Both the position numbers and the translations under genes were made by a program. Of a stretch of 64,000 bases of DNA, positions 9,754 to 19,933 are shown piece by piece. The notes under the pieces were generated by a model, which was given only the letters and a program-made list of their open reading frames with translations, was not told where the DNA came from and ran no database searches. This DNA is from Gemmatimonadaceae bacterium (GTDB taxonomy: Bacteria; Gemmatimonadota; Gemmatimonadetes; Gemmatimonadales; Gemmatimonadaceae). The stretch lies in the NCBI GenBank assembly GCA_019186945.1, contig JABAQJ010000002.1, positions 523,897 to 587,896 of the forward strand, given 5' to 3'. Every line of letters starts with the position of its first letter. The first letter of the stretch is position 1.

Positions 9754-9780
9754 TTGACGCGCGAGCGAAGCGTCTATTAG
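9754..9780 (+). promoter_or_regulatory. Possible sigma-70-like promoter for clpX
   Basis: TTGACG (9754-9759) is followed after 15 bases by TATTAG (9775-9780). The boxes match 5/6 and 4/6 of the consensus, but the spacer is two bases shorter than optimal. It lies in the 123-base gap between clpP and clpX, about 50 bases before the clpX start, so it could give clpX its own transcript. Confidence 0.3.
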
Positions 9781-9831
9781 GGTATCCCCCGCGGTGCCGA
9801 GTCGGACCGATCCACATCCCGGCCATGAGCA

Positions 9832-11082
<1,251 letters not shown>

Positions 11083-11101
11083 CCGGCCCGGTCGGCCAGG
11101 T

Positions 11102-11138
11102 GCCCGGAGCGTATCCTGCGCTCCGGGCTTATTTTTTC
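11102..11138 (+). terminator. Intrinsic terminator after clpX
   Basis: A perfect 10-bp G+C-rich stem (GCCCGGAGCG, 11102-11111, pairing with CGCTCCGGGC, 11119-11128) with a 7-base loop is followed by TTATTTTTT. It ends the clpX transcript but lies only about 32 bases before the lon start codon. Confidence 0.93.
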
Positions 11139-11169
11139 CTGTCTCCATTCTCCCCTCGCCGCCCGTTCA

Positions 11170-13596
11170 GTGATCCTGTTTCGCGATATCGAGAAGTTCG
11201 AGATTCCCGACCGGCTGCCGGTGCTGCCGTTGCGCGACGTGGTGTTGTTCCCATACGTGGTCATGCCGCTGCTGATCGGGCGTCCCGGATCGCTGGCCGC
11301 CATCGAGGCTGCCGAACGGGAGGGCGACGAGTACGTACTGCTCGTCGCGCAGCGCAGTGCAGAGACGTCCGATCCCGCGCCTGCGGATCTGTACCGCACC
11401 GGAACGGTTGCGCGGGTGTCGCAGCTGTCGAAGCTCCAGGGAGGAACGATCCGCGTACTGCTCGAATCGATTGCGCGCGTACGCGTCACGCGTTTCGCGC
11501 ACGCGCAGGATTACCTCCGGGCGAGTCTGGTTCCCGCTCCCTGGTCTACCGACGATGCGGAGAGTCGCGAACGTGAGGCCGTGCTGTCCCGTCAGGTGCT
11601 ATCCTCCTTCGAGGAGTACGTCTCGCTGCATCGCCGGATACCGCAGGAGGTCGTCGTGGTGGCGCAGGCGGCGCAATCGGAGGAACGGATGGCATGCGTG
11701 GTCTCTGCGCACCTCGCGGTCCGCCACGAAGTCCGGCAGCGGCTGCTCGAAGCGCCGCAGCTCGCGGACCTCTTGAGCGGCGTGCGCGATGCCCTCGCGA
11801 CGGAGATCGATCTGCTCGGGCTGGAACGGAAGATCGACGACGACGTGCGCGGTTCGATGTTCCGGAACCAGCGCGAGTTCTATCTGCAGGAACAGCTCAA
11901 GGCGATTCATCGGGAACTGGGTCAGGAGGACGCCGACGATCTGGACGAGCTGCAGGAGGCGATCGCCTCGGCGCAGTTCCCGGATCCCGTTCGAGCCCGC
12001 GCCGATCGCGAACTGCGCAAGCTACGTCGGACGTCGCCGATCTCGCCCGAGGCGACCGTCGGCCGCAACTACCTCGACTGGCTGGTGGCGTTACCCTGGG
12101 CCAAGCGGACCGATGACGTCCTCGACGTGGCCCACGCCCGCCGAGTGCTGGACGAGGATCACTACGGCCTTGAGGATATCAAGGACCGTATCCTCGACTA
12201 CATCGCCGTGCTCGGGCTCGTCGGCAGGCTGGACGGTCCGATCCTCTGCCTCGTCGGCCCGCCTGGCGTCGGGAAGACGTCGTTAGGCAAATCGATCGCC
12301 CGCGCCCTCGGACGACGGTTCGTCCGGATGTCGCTGGGCGGCGTCCGCGACGAAGCTGAAATCCGCGGACACAGGCGCACCTACATCGGCGCGATGCCGG
12401 GCCGTATCGTCCAGGCCATGCGACGCGCAGAAACCGTGAACCCGGTCCTGCTCCTCGACGAAGTCGACAAGCTCGGCCACGATTGGCGCGGCGATCCATC
12501 GGCCGCACTGCTCGAAGTCCTAGATCCGGAACAGAACCGCGCCTTCAGCGATCATTACCTCGAGGTGGACTACGACCTGTCGCACGTGTTGTTCCTGACG
12601 ACGGCCAACTCGCTCGCGGCGATCCCGGACCCCCTTCGCGACCGCATGGAGATCCTGCGCCTTGCCGGATACCTCGACCACGAGAAACAGGCGATCGCGC
12701 GTAACTTCCTGATCCCGCGGCAGCTCGAACGCCACGGCGTTCCCCCGGCGTCGGTTCAGTTCGAGGCCGATGCCGTACCCGCGATCGTGCGCGAGTACAC
12801 GCGCGAGGCCGGTGTCCGCGAACTCGAACGCCGGATTGCCCGAGTGGCCCGAAAGCTGGCCCGCGCCCGGTCCGAATCCGCGAGCGTCGCTCCCCCCGCC
12901 GGCACTACGCCGCCCGGGGCCACAACCGCTGTCGTAAGGGCCGCCGACCTGCGCACGCTCCTCGGCGTTGCACCGTTCGATCCCGACGAAAAGACCCGCG
13001 ACGATCGCGTGGGCGTGGCCAACGGGCTCGCCTACACGGCCGCTGGCGGTGAAATACTGGAAATCGAGGTTGGCGCCGCGCCCGGTCGCGGGCGACTCCA
13101 ATTGACGGGCACTCTCGGCGACGTCATGAAGGAATCGGCATCGGCGGCGCTGTCGTACCTGCGTGGCCGAGCCAGACTGCTCGGCCTCGACGCCGATTTT
13201 CACCGCACACGGGACGTCCACGTGCACATCCCGGCAGGCGCAACCCCAAAGGACGGCCCGTCCGCCGGCATCGCAATCGCGGCCGCCATGGCGTCCGCCC
13301 TCAGCGGCGTACCAATCCGGGGCAACGTCGCCATGACCGGCGAGATCACCCTCCGGGGACGTGTCCTCGGAATCGGTGGACTCAAGGAGAAATCGGTGGC
13401 AGCCCTGCGCAGCGGCATCCATGAGGTTCTCATCCCCGAAGCCAACCTGCGGGAAATCGACGAACTGCCAGAAGATGTGCGGAGTCGGGTGCGCTTCCAT
13501 GTCGTGACGACCATGGACGACGTCTTGCGCCTGGCTCTCGTGACGCCCGCCACACACGCCGGCGTCACCGTGACACCGGAACTGACCGCGCACTAG
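11170..13596 (+). CDS. lon: ATP-dependent protease La
   Basis: Hexameric AAA+ serine protease degrading damaged and regulatory proteins. The 808 residues comprise the LAN substrate-binding domain ([20 protein letters not shown], ~13-210), a coiled coil, the ATPase with Walker A GPPGVGKT (~365) and Walker [10 protein letters not shown], and the protease domain with catalytic serine in [11 protein letters not shown] and lysine in [13 protein letters not shown] low-complexity Ala/Pro/Thr linker ([17 protein letters not shown]) precedes the protease domain. Start GTG 11170 sits just after the clpX terminator. The last codons overlap the engB start (TAGTG). Confidence 0.96.
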   Translation: MILFRDIEKFEIPDRLPVLPLRDVVLFPYVVMPLLIGRPGSLAAIEAAEREGDEYVLLVAQRSAETSDPAPADLYRTGTVARVSQLSKLQGGTIRVLLESIARVRVTRFAHAQDYLRASLVPAPWSTDDAESREREAVLSRQVLSSFEEYVSLHRRIPQEVVVVAQAAQSEERMACVVSAHLAVRHEVRQRLLEAPQLADLLSGVRDALATEIDLLGLERKIDDDVRGSMFRNQREFYLQEQLKAIHRELGQEDADDLDELQEAIASAQFPDPVRARADRELRKLRRTSPISPEATVGRNYLDWLVALPWAKRTDDVLDVAHARRVLDEDHYGLEDIKDRILDYIAVLGLVGRLDGPILCLVGPPGVGKTSLGKSIARALGRRFVRMSLGGVRDEAEIRGHRRTYIGAMPGRIVQAMRRAETVNPVLLLDEVDKLGHDWRGDPSAALLEVLDPEQNRAFSDHYLEVDYDLSHVLFLTTANSLAAIPDPLRDRMEILRLAGYLDHEKQAIARNFLIPRQLERHGVPPASVQFEADAVPAIVREYTREAGVRELERRIARVARKLARARSESASVAPPAGTTPPGATTAVVRAADLRTLLGVAPFDPDEKTRDDRVGVANGLAYTAAGGEILEIEVGAAPGRGRLQLTGTLGDVMKESASAALSYLRGRARLLGLDADFHRTRDVHVHIPAGATPKDGPSAGIAIAAAMASALSGVPIRGNVAMTGEITLRGRVLGIGGLKEKSVAALRSGIHEVLIPEANLREIDELPEDVRSRVRFHVVTTMDDVLRLALVTPATHAGVTVTPELTAH

Positions 13597-14231
13597 TGGA
13601 CAGCGATCGAGCCATCGCCAAAGACCCGCTCGCGATCCGCCAGCTCCAATTCCTTGGCGGGATGGCGACCGCAGGCGGGTGGCGCCCAGACTCGCGACTG
13701 CCGGAGATCGCCTTCGCCGGTCGCTCCAATGTCGGGAAGTCCTCGCTCCTCAACCTTCTGCTCAACCGGCGCAAGTTCGCCCGCGTCAGCAACACTCCCG
13801 GCCGCACTCGCGAAATCAACTTCTTCGAGGTCAACGGCCAGTTCATCCTCGTCGACTTGCCCGGCTACGGGTACGCGCGCATATCGAAGGAAAGGCGCAG
13901 CGAATGGAAACCGCTCATCGAGGGATACCTTCGCCATGCCACACTGCTGAGAGGAGTCGTTCTGCTCCTCGATGTTCGCCGGGATCCCTCGCCGGAAGAC
14001 ATGATGATGATCGAGTTCCTGGCCGATACCGGGATCCCAACACTGATCGCCGTGACGAAAACGGACAAACTCTCGGCACAGGCCGGCACCGTGCGCATCG
14101 CAGATCTCGCGGGCGAACTGGACCTGGATCCCGAGCAGGTGATTCCAGTCAGCGCACACACTGGCGCTGGCCGAACGGAGTTGGCCCAGGCCATGCTCGA
14201 CCTCATCGCACAACCCCCATGGCGCGCCTGA
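13596..14231 (+). CDS. engB: Ribosome biogenesis GTP-binding protein YsxC/EngB
   Basis: Essential-type P-loop GTPase assisting large ribosomal subunit assembly. The 211 residues show G1 AGRSNVGKSSLLNLL, G2/switch region NTPGRTREINFF, G3 DLPGYGYA and G4 TKTDK, with SAHTGAG for G5. GTG 13596 shares one base with the lon stop (TAGTG), so translation is probably coupled. Position after lon is conserved in other phyla (the tig-clpX-lon-ysxC order of Bacillus). Confidence 0.94.
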   Translation: MDSDRAIAKDPLAIRQLQFLGGMATAGGWRPDSRLPEIAFAGRSNVGKSSLLNLLLNRRKFARVSNTPGRTREINFFEVNGQFILVDLPGYGYARISKERRSEWKPLIEGYLRHATLLRGVVLLLDVRRDPSPEDMMMIEFLADTGIPTLIAVTKTDKLSAQAGTVRIADLAGELDLDPEQVIPVSAHTGAGRTELAQAMLDLIAQPPWRA

Positions 14232-14845
14232 CTCTCGTGGTCGTCGCGGTGTGCCTGGCCTGTGCGCCCATTCCCGCTCCGAGCACGCAGTCAGCCGCGG
14301 CTCCTGTCCCGCCTGGAACAGATACCGCCGGACTCGTTCGAGCAGGCTTGGGTTCGCTGAGGCAGGAGGATGTCGCGCTCCGCCTGCAGCTCCAAGGCCT
14401 CGAAGTGCGTGCACTACCGCTCGACGAGAGCATCATCCGCACGCTCTCCCCCGATTCGTATCGTTCCCTCCACGAACTGGTCGCCAGCCAGCGAGAGGCG
14501 GTCTCCAAGGTCGAGCGACGAACCGGCCAGCGAGCGGTGAGCGTTTGGTACGTGTCGTTCTTCGGAACCGAAGTGGGTGAGGTGCGCTTCAGCCCGATGG
14601 AGATGATCGTCACCAGCGTGGGACGCGACTTCCGCCCGCTGGACGTTGTGCCTCTTACGCCGGGATTCGGCGCTCAGCGCTTGCGTCAGCGAGAAACCCA
14701 GAGCGCGCTGTTCATCTTCGACGGGCAGATCGACGTCAACCAGCCGCTGAGTGTCCAGTTCGAGACCGCCCAGAACAGCGACTGGCCTGCAGTTCTGGCC
14801 AGAGTCGAGCGCGAGCGAGCCCTGATCCGGTCGCGCTCCCGATAA
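14219..14845 (+). CDS. Small exported protein, function unknown
   Basis: 208 residues from ATG 14219, overlapping the engB end by 13 bases. The N-terminus MARLTLVVVAVCLACAPIPAP is a signal peptide. The Cys in CLAC might be lipidated, but the box lacks the usual Leu at -3, so lipoprotein status is uncertain. The mature part is predicted mixed alpha/beta with RTGQRAVSVWYVSFFGTEVGEVRF and FIFDGQIDVNQPLSVQFE, which look like strands of a soluble periplasmic domain. No named family recognised. Probably transcribed with lon-engB. Confidence 0.65.
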   Translation: MARLTLVVVAVCLACAPIPAPSTQSAAAPVPPGTDTAGLVRAGLGSLRQEDVALRLQLQGLEVRALPLDESIIRTLSPDSYRSLHELVASQREAVSKVERRTGQRAVSVWYVSFFGTEVGEVRFSPMEMIVTSVGRDFRPLDVVPLTPGFGAQRLRQRETQSALFIFDGQIDVNQPLSVQFETAQNSDWPAVLARVERERALIRSRSR

Positions 14846-14851
14846 CGCATC

Positions 14852-15313
14852 CTAGAGCACACGAAGAACGTCCTCGACTGCTCCGGCGTCCCCTCCCCGG
14901 AGCAGGACCCGAATCTCCGACAAAGCCTGTCTGGATCTGGGCCAGGCAATCCGCTCCATCGCTATCTCGAAAGGGAGCCACTCGAAACGGTCGTGCTCCG
15001 GACCAAGTATGGGCGTGGATCGTCCGACCAGTGCCGCGAACGACACCGACATCAGTACGACGTCCGGTCGATGGAGATAGAACGCCTGGCAGCCGACATT
15101 GTAGAGGCGATCGACCTTCATCCCCGTTTCTTCGGCGATTTCCCGAATTGCGGCCTCTGGCGGCGTCTCGCCAGGCTCGATTCGGCCATGAACGGCCTCC
15201 CATGCTCCCGCGCATCGCACGCCAGCAGCCCGCCGGAGCACAAGAACGTCCCACGGATCATCGTGGAGATTGAGTAGATAGACGTCGATCGCACCTACCC
15301 GAAAATCCGTCAC
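14852..15313 (-). CDS. Nudix hydrolase
   Basis: Hydrolase of a nucleoside diphosphate linked to another moiety; 153 residues. The Nudix box GRIEPGETPPEAAIREIAEE (followed by TGM) is complete with its metal-binding REIAEE, and the core strand VGAIDVYLLNLHDDPWDVLVLRR precedes it. Start is GTG 15313. The substrate cannot be told from the motif; candidates include oxidised dNTPs and dihydroneopterin triphosphate. Stands alone between convergent and co-directional neighbours. Confidence 0.85.
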   Translation of the reverse strand: MTDFRVGAIDVYLLNLHDDPWDVLVLRRAAGVRCAGAWEAVHGRIEPGETPPEAAIREIAEETGMKVDRLYNVGCQAFYLHRPDVVLMSVSFAALVGRSTPILGPEHDRFEWLPFEIAMERIAWPRSRQALSEIRVLLRGGDAGAVEDVLRVL

Positions 15314-15387
15314 GACACTCCCCTAGGCGTCAGGATTGGAGCACAGACCTGTGCTCCCGTGCTCCCGTTTTCTTGCCAGCTGAACGG

Positions 15388-17688
15388 CTACGTTCGTCGG
15401 ATCAAAGCCTTGAGGCGAGACACCAACGCCCGTGGACGGAACGGCTTGGCAAGAAAGTCGTCGGCACCGGATTCCAGTACCTGCACTTCGATCTCCTCAT
15501 CGGTTTTCGCCGTGAGGACAACGACCGGCAGGTGTAAGGTCTGCGGCCGCGAGCGAAGGTGCGACAGAACGCCGAGCCCGTCCAGCCTTGGGATGTTAAG
15601 ATCGAGGACGACCACGTCGGGCGCGGTGCGGTCGATCTCGTCCAATGCGACGACACCATCGCCAGCCTCGACCACGTGGAAGCCGTCGTGTTCCAGGAGA
15701 TCGCGCAGAACGATACGAAGGGGTTCCTCATCCTCGACCAGCAACACGGTACGTCGATCGGGCGTCTGCTTCAGTCCCCCGCCCAGCGCGTCATCGACGA
15801 GTTCGAAAACCGAATCCGGCAGTTGTGTCTGGTGCTGCGCAGGTGCGGGACGTGCCGGCGTGAGCGCGCGGTAGTACGGCTGAGCCGCCGTCCGCATCGT
15901 TCGAGAATCCCCGTTGGCGTCGGTCGAACGTCGTTCGTGCACCCGCGGCTCTGCCGCCGGCTTGGTCGCCTGGACCTCCTGCGGAACCTCGAGCACCCGA
16001 AGAAGCTCATCGATGTCGGTGAGGCCATTCAGGACGTGATCGACGCCGGCATCGAACAGGGAACGCATGCCCGACGCGCGAGCCGCCTCGGCTATTCTGT
16101 CCGTGGTCTGTGCCTCGCCGATGCGGCGTTCGAGTTCGGCATCCGCAATCAACACCTCGGTCACAGCCAGGCGCCCCCGATATCCAGAACCTCCACATTC
16201 GGGACAGCCGCTCGCCTGGAAAAGCTCCACGCTGTCGGGGATGCGGCGCCTGAGTTCTCCCGGGACCGGATCGGTGGCAGGCTTGCGACAGGCCACGCAC
16301 AGGCGCCGCAGAAGTCGTTGCGCCACGACGCCCTTCAGCGCCGCCGCGATCTTGAAGCTCTCGATGCCGATGTCGAGCAATCGTGTGACCGCGCTTGCCG
16401 CGTCGATCGTATGCAGCGTCGAGAGTACCAGATGTCCGGTGAGCGACGCCTGCGTGGCGATGGACGCCGTCTCCTTGTCCCGAATCTCGCCGACCAGCAC
16501 AACGTCGGGATCCTGCCTCAGAATCGATCGGAGCGCTGCCGCGAAGGTCAACCCGGCCTTCTCGTTGACCTGGACCTGCACGATCCCGGCGAGCTTGTAT
16601 TCGACTGGATCCTCGACGGTCACGATGTTCACGCCGCGCGCCTGGATCGTCCGCAGCGCAGAGTAGAGCGTCGTGGTCTTTCCCGACCCCGTGGGTCCTG
16701 TCACGAGGACGATGCCTTCGCGCAGGTTGGCGAGTTGCTGCACGCGCCTCAGGTCGTAATCGTTCAGGCCTAACGTGGCCAGGGAGAGCGTCGCACTTCC
16801 GCCGTCGAGGACACGGATCACCACCTTCTCGCCGGTCGACGCCGGCAGGGTGGAAATCCGCAGGTCTACCCGCTTGCCATTAACGGAGACGCGAGCGCGT
16901 CCATCCTGTGGGCGCAGCCGATCCGCGATGTCCAGCCCCGACATGATCTTGATGCGCGACACCAGCGGAATGCCGACCGCCCGTGGGAGCGACATCGTCT
17001 GTCGAAGCACGCCATCGATACGATAGTTGACGACGACCCCTCCTTCCTGGGACTCGAGATGGATGTCGCTTGCCCGCTGCGAGATGCCCTCGGCCAGAAT
17101 GTGGTCGACCAGACGAATGATCGGGCGATCGCTGGCGTTGTCCGACGTCAGATCGAGTTCACCGACGTCGGGCGCGGTTTCCAGCACCGACTCCACGTCG
17201 TACTGATGCATGCCGTCCAGCAACCGCTCGACGGCCGATTCTGGACGGTAGGTCTCCTCGATGCGCTGGAGAATCTCCGCGGGAGCCGCCAGCTGCATCC
17301 GAACCGCTCGCGCCGTCGCAAACTCGAGCGCCCGCTCGCAATCCAGGTCGTTCGGGTTCGAGGTCGCGATCTCGAGCACGGTATCCGTGCTGTTGAGCGG
17401 GAGAATGCGATACTTGCGCGCCAGGGATTCCGGGACGAGCGCCCTGGCCGCCGCCGAAACGCCGGTCAGGTCCGCCACGGGCAGCCGGAACCTTCGGGAC
17501 AGCGCCGCCAGCATGTCGGCATTGGTCGTCAGGTTCCCGCGCACGGCGGCGTCCCACAGGCCGTCCGGCGCCTCCAGCTTCAACGCCGCGAGATCGCCGG
17601 CGCTGAGCAGTGTTTCGAGCGTGGGAATGAGCCAGTCGTCGTGCAGTTGCCGCATTGTCGCGATTGGTCTCGTTGGAGAATGCGTCAC
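15388..17688 (-). CDS. GspE/PilB-type secretion ATPase fused to a C-terminal receiver domain
   Basis: 766 residues. Residues ~40-170 match the N-terminal domain of type II secretion/type IV pilus assembly ATPases; the central ATPase has Walker A TGPTGSGKTTTLYS (~340), the Asp box TVEDPVEY, Walker B DPDVVLVGEIRDKETA and the C4 zinc site CVACRK...CPECGGSGYRGR. After a ~65-residue Pro/Ala/Gln-rich linker, residues ~645-766 form a complete response-regulator receiver: VLLVEDEEPLR, phospho-acceptor in VVVLDLNIPRLDG, VVVLTAK, and DDFLAKPF. The receiver presumably couples phosphorylation to motor activity (inference). No other pilus or secretion genes are in the window. An ATG at 17655 is an alternative start. 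Confidence 0.9.
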   Translation of the reverse strand: MTHSPTRPIATMRQLHDDWLIPTLETLLSAGDLAALKLEAPDGLWDAAVRGNLTTNADMLAALSRRFRLPVADLTGVSAAARALVPESLARKYRILPLNSTDTVLEIATSNPNDLDCERALEFATARAVRMQLAAPAEILQRIEETYRPESAVERLLDGMHQYDVESVLETAPDVGELDLTSDNASDRPIIRLVDHILAEGISQRASDIHLESQEGGVVVNYRIDGVLRQTMSLPRAVGIPLVSRIKIMSGLDIADRLRPQDGRARVSVNGKRVDLRISTLPASTGEKVVIRVLDGGSATLSLATLGLNDYDLRRVQQLANLREGIVLVTGPTGSGKTTTLYSALRTIQARGVNIVTVEDPVEYKLAGIVQVQVNEKAGLTFAAALRSILRQDPDVVLVGEIRDKETASIATQASLTGHLVLSTLHTIDAASAVTRLLDIGIESFKIAAALKGVVAQRLLRRLCVACRKPATDPVPGELRRRIPDSVELFQASGCPECGGSGYRGRLAVTEVLIADAELERRIGEAQTTDRIAEAARASGMRSLFDAGVDHVLNGLTDIDELLRVLEVPQEVQATKPAAEPRVHERRSTDANGDSRTMRTAAQPYYRALTPARPAPAQHQTQLPDSVFELVDDALGGGLKQTPDRRTVLLVEDEEPLRIVLRDLLEHDGFHVVEAGDGVVALDEIDRTAPDVVVLDLNIPRLDGLGVLSHLRSRPQTLHLPVVVLTAKTDEEIEVQVLESGADDFLAKPFRPRALVSRLKALIRRT

Positions 17689-17813
17689 TTCGATGGAGCG
17701 CGCCTGGAGAGCGAATCCGGGGGTTGAATGTAGGGATGCAGCGTCACGTTCTGCCGGGAACGGCCGTCACCTGGTAGTATCGACCCGCCGTCCCGCCATT
17801 AGAGGACGACTGG

Positions 17814-19880
17814 TTACAGAATCCGCCAAAAATCCCGACCGAGGTCGACCGTCACGGCCCAGCGCCCGTCGCGAATGGATCGGCTCAGGTCCAGACGCAG
17901 GAGGTCGAAGGCCGGCAGAATGCCGATGCCCGCCGAGGGATAGAGCCCTTGCGCGGGGATCCGGAAGCCGGCGCTGCCATCGACCATCAGAAGATGCAGG
18001 AACGGCACTAGAGTGGCGCGTCCAGGTGTCTTCCCCCATCGGCCCAGGGACAGCGACGGCGCTCGAACCGGAAATCCGAGCTCCCCACGGAGCGAAGCGA
18101 GTTGTCGTGCCGCAAACCGGTCGCCGCGATAGCCCGGCGCGGAAACAGGGCCGCCCGCATAGAAGAGCTCCTGCGCCGGGATGTTCGATGCCCCTGCGAC
18201 GGTGCCGCCGTTCGCCCTCAGACTCAGCCGGGCACTCCGCAGTTCACGATGGGCCTCGATACTCGCCCACGCCCTCAGCGTCGTGAGCGGTGGCCCCGAA
18301 TCCCTGTCGGTGCGGGCCAGCCTTAGATCGGTGGACCCGGAGAGGCTCGTCCGCTTCCACTCGAGACGTGGCGACCTGAAGCCGAGTGCAACTCGGCCCA
18401 CGCGACTGGGCAGCACCGGGATGGTCGGCCAGAACGTCCCGCGCACCGGCCGAGCCGACACAGGGACGGAATCGACGTCAGCGATCTCGAGGCTGACGCG
18501 CCATCGCGCCGCGCTACCCGTTCCCACGGAGGCCGTGAACGACCCGCCGCGCGCGTCATATGGTTCCGTATAGTCCGTGCCAAACTCCTGCGCCGCGATC
18601 GAATTGACCAGAGCACTTGCCTCCGGGACATCGCGCGCATCGAGATAGTCGCGGAACCCAGCCAGCCGGAACGTGGTGCCGCCGCGCCGCTCCCAGGTCA
18701 AGCCTGCTGTCGCTTTCGGTTCGTGATCGGCGAAACCGTACCGAGCCAGCACGTCCGCCGCCAATCCGTGACCGAAGCGGTGGCGGATGCCACCGCCTAA
18801 CGCCAACCCCTCGGCGCGCGAGATGCGCGCCATGTCGCTGACGCGGTGCGCCGTCAGCGAGGTGGTCTGCGCGCGGGCTAGCGCACCGGCACGGACCATG
18901 GCGCGGGCCTCGGCCTGTATTCGTACCACGTCTTCGTCGGTCGCCTCTCGCACGTCGGGCGGAAGCGAGTCGAGGAGATTCCCCTTCCATGCGAAGGCTC
19001 GCAGGCTTTCCGGCGGAGCGGTGACGATCTCCGGGCCGGGAAGGTACGCCTCGTTGGGGAGCCGTACGTTCACCTGGTAACAGCAAATCTCCCACCGGCC
19101 ACGAATGATCCCTCTCGCCGGAAAATCCATCCACGTTCCCGTGCGTCGAATCTCGATCTCCTGGCGACGCGGCAGCCAGAACCGGGCTTCCTGCAGCGCA
19201 TTGTCGAGTACGATCGAGACATCCTCGAGGTACTTGTCGAGCAATGCAGCGCGCGTGAACGAGAAGGCCATACGCACGATCTGTGCGTCTTCTCGGGAGA
19301 GATAGACAGCGCCAACGGCAGCCGCGCTGCGATCGTCCTTGGGCCGCACTTTGACTTCGTACACGTCGAGTGCCCGCCCAGGTAGCTGGAAGCGAAGCGA
19401 GTCAGCGATGCGATAGTCGTACACTGCAGCTCCGACAGCGGACATCGGATGTGGCACGTCCCGCACCTCGTCTCCATCGCCCAACCGGATGATGTCCGAG
19501 AAATTGTTCTGGACGATCCCGAGATGGTCGCGATGGTAGTTGATGTCGGTCGGCAGGAGCAGCGTATCGCGGCGGCCCACGATCCACTGCTTGCTGTAGT
19601 TCGGCGCGCGCCAATAGACTTCCAGCGCCAGCTCATCCGCCTTGACGATTTTCGGTGCATCGGGGAAGCCTTCACCGACCTGGGCGAGGAACGTCAGGTA
19701 TCCACGAGCGGAAGCGGTGTAGCTCGCCAGCCCCGTGTCCGCTAGCTGCTTCTGGCGCAATTCCGTGGCGCGCCGGACAAGGGCGGTGGTACGCTCATCG
19801 TTCCACGTCTCGGGCACCGTGGCTTGGGCGCTGGCGCGCGTGGCGAGCACGACGACTCCGAAAACGAGCAGACGATACAT
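17814..19880 (-). CDS. Large outer-membrane protein, barrel-forming, function unknown
   Basis: 688 residues from ATG 19880 with signal peptide MYRLLVFGVVVLATRASAQ. The N-terminal ~300 residues look like a periplasmic beta-rich domain with conserved VYEVKVRPKD and REDAQIVRMAFSFTRAALLDKYLEDVSI, similar in style to DUF5686-like proteins. The C-terminal half is a barrel; FYAGGPVSAPGYRGDRF resembles the conserved motif of the Omp85 surface-antigen barrel, and the chain ends in FWRIL with an aromatic near the C-terminus. Family assignment is tentative. Monocistronic on the minus strand, divergent from trpE with 53 bases between starts. Confidence 0.7.
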   Translation of the reverse strand: MYRLLVFGVVVLATRASAQATVPETWNDERTTALVRRATELRQKQLADTGLASYTASARGYLTFLAQVGEGFPDAPKIVKADELALEVYWRAPNYSKQWIVGRRDTLLLPTDINYHRDHLGIVQNNFSDIIRLGDGDEVRDVPHPMSAVGAAVYDYRIADSLRFQLPGRALDVYEVKVRPKDDRSAAAVGAVYLSREDAQIVRMAFSFTRAALLDKYLEDVSIVLDNALQEARFWLPRRQEIEIRRTGTWMDFPARGIIRGRWEICCYQVNVRLPNEAYLPGPEIVTAPPESLRAFAWKGNLLDSLPPDVREATDEDVVRIQAEARAMVRAGALARAQTTSLTAHRVSDMARISRAEGLALGGGIRHRFGHGLAADVLARYGFADHEPKATAGLTWERRGGTTFRLAGFRDYLDARDVPEASALVNSIAAQEFGTDYTEPYDARGGSFTASVGTGSAARWRVSLEIADVDSVPVSARPVRGTFWPTIPVLPSRVGRVALGFRSPRLEWKRTSLSGSTDLRLARTDRDSGPPLTTLRAWASIEAHRELRSARLSLRANGGTVAGASNIPAQELFYAGGPVSAPGYRGDRFAARQLASLRGELGFPVRAPSLSLGRWGKTPGRATLVPFLHLLMVDGSAGFRIPAQGLYPSAGIGILPAFDLLRLDLSRSIRDGRWAVTVDLGRDFWRIL

Positions 19881-19933
19881 GATCGGCGAATATCCCCAGC
19901 GGGGAATGGACGTTCAAGCAAGCGTGCGGTGAC

